Shown here: positions 1 to 11,046 of the stretch, piece by piece | How the letters are laid out: each line of letters starts with the position of its first letter | Position numbering within the stretch: position 1 is the stretch's first letter | From: Anthonomus grandis grandis | Taxonomy: Eukaryota > Arthropoda > Insecta > Coleoptera > Curculionidae | Assembly: GCF_022605725.1 (NCBI RefSeq) | Contig: NC_065551.1 | Span: 12,586,001-12,650,000 of the forward strand | Reading direction: 5' to 3' | DNA: 64,000 nucleotides | The notes under the pieces: model-generated | What the model was told of the DNA's origin: nothing | What the model saw: the letters and a program-made list of their open reading frames with translations, nothing else | The model's database searches: none | Made by a program: the position numbers and the translations under genes

Positions 1-540
1 AGATTTTTGCATTGTGTGTTTTTCTTAATTGAGGGTGGAGATTATTTCTGCCTGGGGGCACTTTCAGAAACACAAAGTACTATACTAATGTTTAAACTGG
101 CGGTTTCTGATGATGAGGTCAGATGAAAGAAGGGATCTAAAGAAACAAAGAGTAGCAGCCATTTTTTTTAATTAAAGTAACAAAAAATCAAAAATATTTA
201 TGCATTTTTTTCCCCGAATAATCAGAATAATATATAGGGAAATAAATTTATTGATAATTCGAATCGTAAATTAAAATTTCCTTTTGTTTTGTTTTGTCTG
301 ATAATAATTTATCCGAAAACATAAAATAGATATCCAATTTATATCGAAATTAATATAGCGAAATTCAATTTTATCATCACGAAGCGACGATCCTTATATA
401 TAGCTTATTTACATCTAAAAAAACTAAAGTGTCAATCAGGGCTGAATTAATCTAGTTTGTATTAGCCGGTACACGCTATCAAAGGATTTACTTAAAATGT
501 TCTTAGTAACTCATACCTGATATTACTATTTTAGGAAAGG
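1..540. other. AT-rich non-coding sequence
   Basis: I see no open frame, splice-flanked exon or recognisable repeat here. On the minus strand it lies downstream of the last visible FAM20 exon, so it is probably intron or 3' flank of that gene. Confidence 0.5.
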
Positions 541-1340
541 AAAGGATTTCAATCATTAAGTTTGTTAGCTTAATGACACTAGGAACCACGAAACCGGTTA
601 TGAGGTATTATTTTTTTACATTTTAATTTATTGGTGAACCGGTAACAATTTTTTCTAAACAAATCAAGGTCTAATCAATAAAATTCGAATTTACGGTAAG
701 TGATCAAGAGTCAAGTAAGTTCATCATCATCAAATTTACTAGCCTGGTGAGGTTTAAAAGGATCGAAACTGGTAACGAGTTTCTCAATATTAAATCAAGA
801 AGTATACACTTTCTAACAAAGAATCAGGAATGTAATGAGTCACTTTCTTCTCTGTGGTGAAATTTAAAACGGTCAAAAGCTGTACCAGATTTTTGAAAAA
901 ACACGGGCTTCTCAGTAAAGAATCCGGAAATAAATGAGTAAATCATCACATTTATCCTAAAGAGATTAAAACGGGGAAACTGGTAACAAGTTGTAAGTTA
1001 TTAAATCAAAATTTATCAAAAGAATGCGAGTTTTTCACAAGGAATCACGAGGACAAATATTAATATAAAAAACTTGCGTCTCAACAAATAATTCAAAGAG
1101 TCGAAGCCGGTAAAAAGTCTTGCGATATTAAATCAGAGTTTAGCAAGGAAACACGATAGTTCTAATAAAGAAAGGATCAGGAGCATAAGGCCCAAATCTT
1201 CAAATGATTTTGTCTACAAATCAGTGAATAAATGAATAACGACTTTTCCAACAGATTATCAATGAGTAACTAATGAAGTTGGCCACCCTCACGATACATA
1301 GAAAAGTCGAAGCCGGTTATAAGCTCCGCAATAAAGAATA
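540..1340. repeat. Degenerate ~105-bp tandem repeat
   Basis: A motif close to gaaaccggtaacaag recurs near 590, 635, 765, 875, 976, 1103 and 1309. The later spacings are about 100-130 bp, with one double-length step. Around it other shared words recur in order: aatgagt, a tcatca tract, ggtgaggttaaaac, then tattaaatcaaga. This is what an old satellite or minisatellite array looks like after many substitutions. It lies in the FAM20 locus downstream of the 2243-2383 exon. No coding potential is visible. Confidence 0.6.
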
Positions 1341-2242
1341 CAACTAATAGCGTATATGTACCGCTCTTAAAACCAAAAGTATTCATTAAATAATGTTCTA
1401 ATAATTAAACCTAACATGTTCACAAAAAAAAGCAATTTAAAAAAGTTTCTACCCTGATTAAAAAAAATGAAAGTGGTCATCAGCTTTTGCACGTCAGGTA
1501 TAAATGTATTCCTAAAAAAACATGAAGAAATTGAATTTTCAAACAACGAACAGAAGTTTAATAAGCAAGTACAAATCGGAACTACTATAATATTTTCTAT
1601 GCAGAGCGGTGGAGAATGTAAATGTTACAATAATTTAGAGATATTTGAGTAAGTTAAAGTACTTACTCATAACAGTATTAATGCTCTGGTCATCAGGTAC
1701 GTAATAGAGATTTGAGTGCAAATCGTTATCTATTGACTTTATTCTTATCTTTTATACAAAAGCAACGAAGAACGTGAGTCTTCCAATAAAAGACATTACA
1801 TGTTAGCGCTCTTTAATTAAAAACTATTAAATACTTATAAACTGTCCAAAGGCTTCTAAATAGCATTGTCAACCGATTAAGCATTGAACGGTAAGCATTA
1901 AATAATAAACAGTCGGCTGTGGCTGTAAGTCATGCACCAGCTGGCATCCAGGTCGGGCGAGCACATTAGTCGTATTAAATTTTATTCGATATTAAAATTT
2001 CACTACGAAACCCCGACAATGTTACTCCGAAAATTTCTCTACAAGTTTAAATTTTAATTTCGCTGAAGTTCCGTGTTTGGTGCGGTGCCCGCCATTACTT
2101 ACAGTCGGCTGAATCGGTTTGCCTTTTAAATTAAAAGTGTGTGACAAAAAGTGAATATTTGCCGTTGCTTTTGAATAGTTAATCTGATTTCCCTCTTCTT
2201 ACTCAAGGCTCAAGATGTGATTAAATGATATTTCTTACTTAC
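1341..2242. other. AT-rich non-coding, probable FAM20 intron
   Basis: The short open frame on the plus strand at 1467-1652 has no recognisable motif and biased AT-rich composition. The stretch directly follows a consensus 5' splice site (gtaagtaag on the minus strand at 2242), so intron is the simplest reading. No FAM20 C-terminal exon was found in it. Confidence 0.5.
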
Positions 2243-2383
2243 TTAATTAAAGTTTCTAATGTGGATTTTCGTATAAGGCAGCACTGCAGTAGCGGGGCTA
2301 GGATGGACAGTTCGTCGTGATAAGGTTTTCCGAAACCCCTACCGTGGTCGAGGTGCAAGGTGAATGAGTTATTTCCGAACATT
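2243..2383 (-). CDS. FAM20-family kinase, exon with metal-binding LDHGRGFG motif
   Basis: This is a 141-bp internal exon on the minus strand. It opens after a ttttatttcag acceptor and closes at a gtaagtaag donor. The peptide begins MFGNNSFTLHLDHGRGFG and goes on to HDELSILAPLLQCCLIRKST. This matches the FAM20C-type kinase C-lobe: the Asp of LDHGRGFG is the metal-binding residue equivalent to DFG, and the QCC cysteines are conserved. The first base completes the split Arg codon left by the 8655-8848 exon, giving HHYETFR then MFGNNS in frame. FAM20 proteins act in the secretory pathway, where FAM20C phosphorylates secreted proteins. The exon ends with two bases of a codon, so at least one more exon must lie beyond the left edge. 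No frameshift or stop is present. Confidence 0.95.
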
Positions 2384-3830
2384 CTGAAATAAAACGCAGT
2401 TTTAAATTATATGAAAGTATCATTTTTAATATTAGCCAAGAACTAAGATAATTAGCTAAAACGTTTGCATATAACATAATTTAAAACCTTCGTGACCCTT
2501 TATAGAAATCCTCAGCAAGATATAATATAAGAGATCAAGATGCTGTCTCGACGTATAAGATATCTTCTTATTTTACATTCAACAGCGGGAGCGAGTTTTC
2601 CTAAGCTTATCAAAATGTTGTCTTACATGAAAGCCGAGAGAATTTAATCAGACATATCTTGTCTTGATGTGATTGGATTAGATAGTATAGGCGGCGAAAA
2701 GTCAAATCTTGGTAACGTTGATGGTCTGACAAGTGTTTGTTTACGAAATAGGATAAATGGAAATTCATCCTGGATTCAGTAGGAAAACTGTCAAAAGAAA
2801 ATTTGTTTGTACCTGTTGGTTTAGGATCTGAAGCTAATAGTTTTTCAAGTTTTTAGTAGTTTAGATTTTTTAACTGCTAATTTGGTGTCAGCTTTTGAAT
2901 AGGGCTAGAGGCTACTTATAAAGGTTTTAAATCATTAGATGTATTATAATGGATATTTTTATAAACAACGTAAGTACAGTGCATTGCAGAAGAATTAGCC
3001 TTTTGAGTCAAATATGACTTAACAGACTAACGAAATTTAGGAAAATAAAATATAAAAATTTATTCTAGATTTATTGCAGATAATGTTTATTTGTTGCCGA
3101 TTTGATTCGATGCATCTTTTGTAATAGGAATTTTGGTTACAGGGTGTCTCAAAAAGAAATTATGATGCCAACATTAATTTTTTATATGATTTCTCAGAAA
3201 CTAACTAGAGATTATTATTTTTGAAAGTTTCCAATTTTAGAATTCACTTGAGAATGGTTTATCATGCATTTGTGAATATAATTGTCATATTAGCTCAAAT
3301 TCAAATTTAAAAAGCATTTATTTACCATCAACCTGGGTACAATAATATAAATTTAATAAATATTTTTCTGACAAAAAGGACACTTCTCGATTATAAAAAA
3401 TCGCTTACATACTGCACCAGTAATAAAATGGTGCATATGCGAAGATCCCCTGCGAATAATGTAAAAATATAAATGACAAATACTAATATTATAATATACA
3501 ATACCTACTTAGAATATCAAAAAAAATATATTATACTCAGAGGTTTATAAAGACTATCAAAGTCTTAGTGTTAGTTATCTAATGGAACTAAAACTGCAGT
3601 AACGAGAGCAATGAGACTCGGGAAGCAAGAAAAAAAGAGGCAAAAAGGACAGCGGGCTCGTATTCGTGGAGGTAGCAAGTTATAGTAGTTGTCATTGCAT
3701 GCATCATTTTTTAATAAAATGCATTTATCTGAGAAAGAACGAATTAAAATACTCATGATAATTATTTTTTTAGACCGGGTGGCACCTCCTCACTTTGCCA
3801 TCGCCGTTCGACAATTTTTTTATGCAACTT
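2384..3830. other. FAM20 intron, AT-rich, no recognised gene
   Basis: This is the proximal part of the 6.3-kb intron between two FAM20 exons. A lone tacagggtgtc end at 3139 resembles the termini of foldback elements elsewhere in the window, but no matching right end was found. The small minus-strand frame at 3571-3756 shows no motif. Confidence 0.5.
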
Positions 3831-3837
3831 TTTCTAA

Positions 3838-4060
3838 CAGATGGATTTGACGAAGAGGACCGATTGAGTGGCCACCAAGATGACCAGATATAACCATATT
3901 AGATTTTTCTTTATGGAGCTATTTGAAGTCCAAAGTTTACGCAAATAAACCAAATAATGTTGATAATTTAAAGCAAAGATTTCGGTAAGAAATTAGACTA
4001 ATCAATCTGCAAGTGATTGAAAATGTGCAATTGGAAATGAAAATGGACACAAATTGACCA
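3838..4060 (+). pseudogene. Mariner-like transposase C-terminal remnant
   Basis: Read from about 3838 with tolerated stops and substitutions, the plus strand gives a decayed RWI..RRGPIEWPPR block, then LDFSLWSYLKSKVY, then a tail with NLKQRF. This is the third-Asp region and C-terminus of the same mariner-like family as the copies at 7.2, 27.8 and 37.4 kb (SPDLTPLDFFLWGYLKSKVY type). The N-terminal part is missing and no TIRs were recognised. It sits in the FAM20 intron and is clearly non-functional. Confidence 0.65.
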
Positions 4061-4634
4061 TCAGTTGCAATAAATATTGTATACATTTTTATGTCCTATA
4101 TTTCATTAGTCTATTACAGTAATTCCCGAAATTAGGGGGCGCACCCCCTTAAGGAGGCGTTAAGGATTATTAAGGGCGAGAGCTCTTATTATTTTTTTAC
4201 ATGTAATGCTTTTTTAAATCTATTTATGGTATTCAGCACGTTTTTAGCTATTTAAAAATGATCTGTAAATATCTATATTCTTTTTTCTTAGTTTTCAATG
4301 CACTATCTCTTAAATCCACCAGCACTAAGAAAAGAAAGCACATGGAAGAGTAGATTAAGCATGGATTTACAGTTATGATAAAGAACGAGGTGCCCACAAT
4401 GTGACTTATGCTATGAGGATCTGAGTAACGACGCTGTGAGATTTACACGCCTTCAACGACATTTATCTATGGGGGCGGTTCAGATATAATCGAGACAAAT
4501 GCTGTAGATGGCCTGCATGTATGTTCTGATGGTCGTTGCTCGAGTAGGTGATAGCTGGGTCCCTTACGAATAGTGTGGCCTAGTTTTCGTCAGGAGCGCA
4601 TGTTTCACGCGCCTGTTAACGACCATAAGTGAAC

Positions 4635-4715
4635 GTCAAGTGCTGCCCGTTGTTTTCAAGGATGCATTCAAAGATGGCCGCGAAACCGTCGAAAATGAGC
4701 CTCATGACCACAGTC
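4635..4715 (+). pseudogene. Classic mariner transposase N-terminal fragment
   Basis: A short plus-strand stretch reads FKDAFKDGRETVENEP, which resembles the helix-turn-helix linker of classic mariner transposases (FKAFKDGRE-VEDEP type). It is only about 25 codons long and stops occur on both sides. It may belong to the same dead copy as the C-terminal fragment at 6.4-6.6 kb, but that is inference. Confidence 0.4.
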
Positions 4716-4992
4716 TAACACAGTCAAGTCACTCGACCCTTTTCGACTAACCATCCGCACCTGCCGACGCCGCCCCTCTCGCCCATCGGAGTTTATCGAT
4801 CCCCCGCATGCGGGGGATTTATACCGGTTCGTCGACGAAATGTGGTTATAGGGTTGACTCGGTTCAGTTTATTTTCGACGTTTACCAAGTGTGCCAATAT
4901 TTTGTTTTTGTGAATTTAATATTCTGTCATTTAGTGCTAGTTTTATGGACTTTTACTTTAATATAATTTATATTAATAGTAGTTGTTTGGTA

Positions 4993-5062
4993 ATGGCTTC
5001 TCATGGACAATATTGCTGTGTTGAATCTTGCAAAAAACATTTCAACAAATTACATGTGTTTC
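4993..5062 (+). pseudogene. THAP-domain N-terminus fragment
   Basis: A plus-strand frame starting at the ATG at 4993 reads MASHGQYCCVESCKKH followed by LHVFR. The CC-x(4)-C pattern followed by HVFR matches the first zinc ligands and the H-x-F segment of THAP domains, which occur at the N-terminus of P-element-type transposases and many host proteins. The frame ends about 30 codons in. It could be an isolated transposon scrap or an exon whose partner is not visible. Confidence 0.4.
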
Positions 5063-5091
5063 GATCAGCCAACTGTGATTCAACAAATTAA

Positions 5092-6400
5092 TATTCCATT
5101 TAATAATAAATGGTAATAAACATCCAGGTAGAAATAAACGTCTATAAGAAGAGTCTTATAGAAATAAACGTCATTCTAATAAACGTCCAGGTTTCTACAC
5201 ACCTGCATTTCTACATAAATAGTAGGTAAAGTGGATTTTGGGAAAATCCCCAAACAAGTAAAGGATTAAATAAAGGGTGTCTAAATTAAGTGTCTGAACC
5301 AAATGATTCCTCTTAAGTAACCAGGTCAATCAAAAAAATACAGATAATCGGTACAACCCTACGTTTTTATTATTGAGAATAATAATGCTAGATTGAATAA
5401 AATAAAAAATAAATTAAGAGTTCAATTTACACAAACCCCCATAAGGCATTTATACAGCAAAATAAAATAAGAAGTTGACCAAAATGCAACTAATATTTTA
5501 TTTTTATTTGAAAACGAAATTTGAATATTTGAAAAGTACACACGGCGTTTTGGTCAGAAAACCCATTGAAAGAAAAAGAGATAAAATTAACCTGGTATGT
5601 AATTGGTCAATTTCTTGAAATATACCTGGCATGTGATTGGTAATTCCTTATTTCTTATTTTATTTTATTTTGCTGTTTAAATGCATAAATGTCAAATAAG
5701 GCCTTATTTTATTCTATTTGTCTGTATAAATTCAGCTTAACTAGTCGGCAATTAGAGTATACATTTAGGTTTACACCCTTTATATTAGGTACACCTTTAT
5801 TAAGATTAAAGGGTTTTTAGGGAATTCTAGTTTTCTTAACAACATTCCTAAGGTTTTGACTCAAATTTAAGCGTTTTATTATAAAAAATTTCATTTTTTT
5901 TTATTAAATAAAAGCAAAGAAAAAATGGCGACTGGATACATACATAAATATATTACCTATTACCTAGTTGTTGTTTATTTAATGTATCACAATGAATAAG
6001 CGTCAAAACTCATCAAAATATTTTAAAATAAAAAAACCTTGATTTTACCCAATAATATTATTAAACTTAATACTCTCCTTATTGCCCCCCGTAAACGCAT
6101 TTCTAATGTGAACTTTGTGGACGGACTTGTATCCTGTCATGCGAGGGGTGCCGGCGTAGTTTACAAGTAATTTACGATCGCTTATAAAAAAAGGCGGCAT
6201 TTTGAGGCGATCAAAGAAGTGATTCTACTTATTGAAATCTATATACTTTGTCATGACCATCGACCGCGAACCATCAGCATACCAGACAACATTTGCTGCG
6301 CACAACTGGCTGCGCACCCAACGTGCCATCAATGCTGTATACTACTCTTCTCCTCTGTATACTAAACATCTGAAAACACACGTGAAACTCGCTTAATGCT
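5092..6400. other. AT-rich intronic sequence with small inverted repeats
   Basis: At 5105-5200 the word aataaacgtc recurs three times with small variants. At 5440-5473 and 5654-5692 there are inverted arms around acagcaaaataaaataagaa with about 185 bp between them, which suggests a small non-autonomous element. No coding frame is supported. Confidence 0.4.
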
Positions 6401-6443
6401 TGAAACGAAGGAGCATTCCAGCACAATCACAAAGCGCCATTCT

Positions 6444-6585
6444 TCTCCAGGATAACGCATCCTCATACCACGCATCTCACGCTCGATATAATATCGAAAT
6501 TGGGGTGGGAGGTACTGAAACACGCTCATTACAGTCCGGATTTATCACCTAACGACCACATGTTTGGACCACCGAAAGAAACTTT
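6444..6585 (+). pseudogene. Classic mariner transposase C-terminal remnant
   Basis: The plus strand contains QDNASSYHASHAR, then after a frameshift VLKHAHYSPDLSPND and HMFGPPKETF. The spaced QDNA and SPDLSPND motifs are the second and third catalytic aspartate regions of classic D34D mariner transposases (the SETMAR relatives). The fragment has a frameshift and no flanking TIRs. It is a different mariner lineage from the LDFFLWG-type copies nearby. Confidence 0.6.
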
Positions 6586-6793
6586 TTTAGATTATGATGA
6601 TTAATTATGATGCAAAAGAAACTTTTTTATTATATTAAGTATTATTAAAAATAAAGCTGATTAATTTAAAAAAAATATATATATATTTCGATAGTGAAGT
6701 ATGACGTGCTACAAGATTCAAGAGAATGTTTGTAAATGTCAAAGGAAATTCAAATATGATAATTGAAATTTTGTTGTATTCATTTCTTTTATA

Positions 6794-8003
6794 CATTGCT
6801 TTCATTTCAAAACGAACCACCCTTAATAACTTCGTAAACAAAAAACAAAAAAAAATAAATACAGAGGGATGTTTAATTTTATATTTGAGTTCTGGCAATC
6901 ACCTCCTCACCTCCAGCCAATCTCACTTTGATATGTCAAATGGAAACCCCCATCGTGCGGCACATTATTGCAAGCAGCATTAAAAAATGTTTGGGAATAA
7001 TGGATATTTTATCGACCTCAAACTTTTGTATTTCAAATAGTTACCCTAAGTGTGATACGATCTTAAAGGGCATTCAATCTCCTGTCTACCCAGATCCGAA
7101 AAAATAAAATCGGGCCATTTTTTGGAACAAAATTTAAAACAAGGGCAAATTAATTTAGACCTCCTCGAAAATACAACATAGCCTTTAATCGTACAATCTT
7201 TGGAAAACAAAGTGAATGAAAATGATATTGGGATACTAAACGAACATAATTTGTATTTCCAACAAGATGGAGCTCCTCTGCAGTTCGAGAGTGGGTTAAT
7301 GAACAGTTTCCAGGGATGTGGATTGGCAGGCATGGTGCAATAATCCGCATGGTCGCCAGATTTATTACCACTAGATTTTTTCCTTTGGGAGTATTTAAGA
7401 AGCAAAGTTTATTAGAAACCCAAAAGTATTAATGATAAAAAAAGATCAAATTTCTTGCGAATGTAGAGATATTAGCGGACAAACACTTGCCAATATTCGT
7501 GAGGAATTTCAAAATAGACTTTATTATTGTCCCGCGAATAACGCAGCACATTTTGAGTACTTATTAAAATAATTTAAGTTATTTTTTTAAATACCGTCTT
7601 ACACCTTTACTGTTTATAAGCTTACATTATTTATGCACCGTTGAGTGGTAGATTGTATGCCCTTTAAAATGATGTATCACGCTATACGATAGCCATTTGA
7701 CGTACCAAAGTATGACGTCGATAAAATATTCATTATTACCAGACATTTTGGCTTACTATTCGCTGGTACGTCAATTAATTTAATTTTTTTGGGACAGTAA
7801 AATACACATTTTAATGCTGCTTACAATGATATGTCAAAGTGAGGTTGGCTGGAGGTGAGGCGGTGATTGACAGAACATGTAAAATTTAAAATTAAACGTC
7901 GCCATATATATCTAAATATATATCGATATATCTAAATTGACGTGATTTTTTTGTTTTTTTAAAGAAGTTTTTAAGGGTGGCTCGTCTTGAAATAAAAGCA
8001 CTG
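6794..8003 (+). mobile_element. Mariner-like element with long TIRs (internally deleted)
   Basis: The left end reads cattgctttcatttcaaaac and the right end is its near complement (gttttgaaat type, ending gcactg). Each is bordered by TA, as expected for a Tc1/mariner target duplication. The inverted similarity extends about 300 bp inward on both sides, for example the cacctcctcacctccagcca block near 6900 against tggctggaggtgaggcgg near 7850. The 1,210-bp length and the broken transposase inside show a deletion derivative. The 37.4-kb copy carries the same right end. Confidence 0.75.
7190..7571 (+). pseudogene. Mariner-like transposase remnant inside the 6.8-8.0 kb element
   Basis: Forward frames give NEHNLYFQQDGAP (second catalytic Asp region), then a shifted WSPDLLPLDFFLWEYLRSKVY (third Asp region), then a C-terminal tail ending near HFEYLLK. 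Several stops and frameshifts interrupt it, and the N-terminal DNA-binding and first-Asp segments are gone. It is closest in this window to the 37.4-38.4 kb copy. The element could move only in trans. Confidence 0.7.
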
Positions 8004-8654
8004 TAATAAACACATTTTTTTTATTCTCTTGTAGTTTCTTCTGCAGAAATTACTAAAAAATAGGACAACATATTGAGAGCAAACATAGTTTTATGAGTCA
8101 CAGACCGCTATGCCATATTAAGTTTGTAGTTTTTTAGAAAACTATGTAATATATATTATAAAACTAAAAAATCTTTATCAAACTAGTTGAGAAGCTTCTG
8201 TTCACACCCTTTATTTTATTTTTGTCCAGCTCATTTTTAACATACCTATGAGCATGTGTTTTTATGAGTGTTTTGTAGAGGTCTCGCTCGTAAATTGTAT
8301 TAGATATTGAGTATCCTGTGAGTTTAACTTTTAGTATTGTGCAGTTTGTTTAATCTTTATGCGCTACATTGTTATATGTAAAATATAAATACAACCAAAA
8401 ATAATTTATTTTATTGCATAAAAAAATTAATAATATTATAGGCAATAAAACTGAAATATTAGTGCAATTTTAACGTGCTCTATAAATCAGAAATTTAAAA
8501 ATAAATAACCCCGGATAAAATTCCAACATTCGCTAACGTGGCATCAAAAAGGATAAAAACATAAATTATTATTTCTATTATCCCAAGTACCTTAAAACCG
8601 AATGCTCTTGAACGGTCACTCAAAGAACATTCTTAACATATAATGGACTCTTAC
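8004..8654. other. FAM20 intron, AT-rich, nothing recognised
   Basis: This stretch lies between the mariner-like element and the FAM20 exon at 8655. I see no repeats or open frames of note. Confidence 0.5.
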
Positions 8655-8848
8655 CGAAAAGTTTCATAATGGTGCCTATCCATGTTCCCAATCAAAAAAT
8701 CGAACACTGACATATCCATTAAGTCAAGCAGTCTTCTATCAGTATCATAAGGTGGGATTTCACGTACAACACTGCAATAAGTGGGATCGGTTTCCCATTG
8801 GGCTTTTCGTCTCTTGTGGTACGAGCGTCTCCAGGGATGCCTCCAGAC
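8655..8848 (-). CDS. FAM20-family kinase, catalytic exon (NMDRHHYE)
   Basis: This is a 194-bp minus-strand exon opening after an attgcttttag acceptor and closing at a gtaagag donor. It reads VWRHPWRRSYHKRRKAQWE, then DPTYCSVVREIPPYD, RRLLDLMDMSVFDFLIGN and MDRHHYETF. This is the diagnostic FAM20 C-lobe: the Asp of NMDRHHYE is the catalytic residue, and the Cys of DPTYC is structural. It starts in phase 0, matching the end of the 24622-24865 exon (LAQTK then VWRHPW). It ends with CG, completed to Arg by the first base of the 2243-2383 exon. Every kinase residue I can check is intact, so the gene is probably functional. An 83-codon open frame on the opposite strand here is a shadow. Confidence 0.97.
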
Positions 8849-9379
8849 CTAAAAGCAATTTTAAAATATTAATCGGCTTTAAATACGGCATTGTATTAAT
8901 ATATTATATATCTAGTGTGAAAAGTGGCGAATTTCGCTATTATCGATATCTAATCGATATACTCGCTACTCATGGGGGCAAAATTTCTATTTCTGTCTTT
9001 TAATTCCCCTTAAATTTTACGACCGTTATATGACCGTTGTTTAGAGTGAGTATAATTGCCATTTCCACCATGTCGATTAATTATATTTTCCTTTGACTAA
9101 CTAAGGCCAGAATATCTTTAATCAGAATTAGATATTCAACCAATATTTTGTGTGGGTTTAATTATAATTTAAAATATCTCTTTTAACGCAAACTATCTAA
9201 AGAATCTGAATTTTCCGCCAATAGAAAATTTAATAGTAAACAATACTGATTTTATACTGTTAACTGTTCTCGTTTTTTGAAGTCTAAAAATTATTTGGTT
9301 GGTATATAAAAAAAAACAAAAAGTTAGCATAACTAAGTACTAATAAATATTTAAAAGAAAATCCAACTGTAGAGCACCT
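8849..9379. other. Start of the 15.8-kb FAM20 intron, AT-rich
   Basis: Apart from the intronic side of the 3' splice site, nothing is recognised before the LINE that begins near 9380. Confidence 0.5.
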
Positions 9380-11010
9380 CACTTCTGTGCAATTCACAAC
9401 CTACCAAACTGGTCACAAAGAAGGCGAACTTTTCAACATAATAAAGTCAACTACAACAACTGAAGTGCATAATAAGCAAAATGACCTCTGGCCCAGATCT
9501 AATTCCTAGTTTTTTAGCTAAGGACTGCTCTGTTGCATTTACATACCCTCTGCTTCATATTTTTAATCTGATCCTTAACACTGGTATTTTTCCCAATATC
9601 TGGAAGCAATTTAAAGTTTGCCCTATCTTTAAAAAGGGCGATGCTAGAACAAGAGAGAATTACCGCCCTATATCCATTCTGTGCAATTTCTCCAAGTTAT
9701 TCGAGTTAGCTATATATAAATTAATTTTTCCCAAGGTTAAGTCCATGCTGGCCAACGATCAACATGGCTTCGTTTCTGGTCGATCATGTACTGCAAACCT
9801 AGGCATCCTTTTCTCAGTTTGTGTGTGAAGCACTTAATGATAGAGGTCAAATCGATGTTATCTACACAGACTTTTAAAATGCATTTGACCAGATTGACCA
9901 CTTTATCCTATTAAATAAACTTAAACGCCAGTTTAAGTTGAATTCTCCGGTCGCTTGATAAAGCTCCTTAACTCCTATTTAGTTGACTGCTTTCAGTTTG
10001 ATATGGTCGAAAGCTTTAGATCACCTTGTTTTTTCACCCACCTCTGGAGTCCCTCAGGGCGCGCCCTGAAAAAAAAGCGAAAAAAAAGCCCAGTTAGCGC
10101 CCGGGCTTCTCTTTAACGTTTTCGCTAATGACTTGATATCCACCCTCAGTTGCTCTCGGTTTGCATATGCTGATGACCTAACGCTTTTCCATAGGGCTGA
10201 CTCTATAGCTGATTATGGTCAACTGCAAGAGAACATCATTACTGTACACCATTGGTGCACTTTGAACAGGCTTAACGTTAGTGTTCCCGAGTGTAATGTG
10301 GCCAGCTACTTTCGAATCAAAAGTTCAGTTGTCTTTAATTACTCAGTCAATGGAGAGTCTTTGGCAAGGGTCTACCTGTTTTAAGGATAGGTTTTAAGGG
10401 AGTCAAAATGAAAACAAAAATGTTGACCTTTGACCAAAAATTTTTTTTAACCCTTACATCAAAGATACTGTATCTAGAGCTACTCGGATGCTGGGCTTTA
10501 TTATTAGAAATTGCAAACTGTTTTCGAACACTGCCACTGCCAAAGCCCTCTACTATGCGTTTATTCGATCCAGGCTGGACTACAGCTCCCTTATTTGGTC
10601 TCCCATTTACAACCAGCACATTCACCTATTGGAATTACTCCAACGGCGATTCCCTAAATGTTTGGCATTTAAGGATGATGGAGTCTATCCTCCAAGGGGT
10701 TTTGACCGTAACCTGCTGCTCTCTAGATATACTGAACTGTCACTTGCGAAGAGGAGAGAAATGCATTCGGTAAAGTTCTTGCTTAATTTACTTAACCATA
10801 AAATTGACTACGTATTTCTTTTGCAAAGGATTTGATTTCATATACCACGCCCAGGATCTAGACAGTGTCCAGCTTTTAACTTGGACACGGCCAGGTCCAA
10901 CATTCTGTACCAGAGTCCTCCTATTCACTTTATGTGTCAAAACTTTAACACTATTGCTGATTCTTGTGATATTCACCATGACAATCTGGCACTTATTTTA
11001 AGTCACCTGC
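9380..11010 (+). pseudogene. Jockey-like LINE, 5'-truncated reverse transcriptase
   Basis: The plus strand encodes a broken non-LTR reverse transcriptase. 9481-9828 carries the fingers region (SGPDLIPSFLAKDC, then WKQFKVCPIFKKGD, NYRPISIL and NDQHGFVSGRSC). A shifted stretch has VIYTDF..AFDQIDH. 10133-10384 carries FAYADDLTLFHRAD, the YADD catalytic motif. 10488-10835 carries the thumb and C-terminal region (LDYSSLIWSPIYNQH). The end near 10850-11000 reads FNLDTARSNILYQSP in a further frame. At 10046-10085 the PQGAP motif is followed by an A-rich insert of about 30 bp beside a 14-bp palindrome. The endonuclease and ORF1 are missing. It lies in the FAM20 intron, in antisense orientation to the gene. 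Confidence 0.85.
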
Positions 11011-11046
11011 GTATGGTCGGTACGGGAGGCTAGTTCTTAGTTTAAA

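Noticed and set aside
3139..3160. tacagggtgtc terminus
   Set aside because: No complementary right end was found, so no element is called. The same holds for 55254 and 59602.
4799..4818. 20-bp perfect palindrome atcccccgcatgcgggggat
   Set aside because: It is GC-rich and striking but isolated, with no flanking gene or repeat to interpret it by.
8752..9003. 83-codon plus-strand open frame
   Set aside because: It overlaps the FAM20 catalytic exon in antisense and has no family motif.
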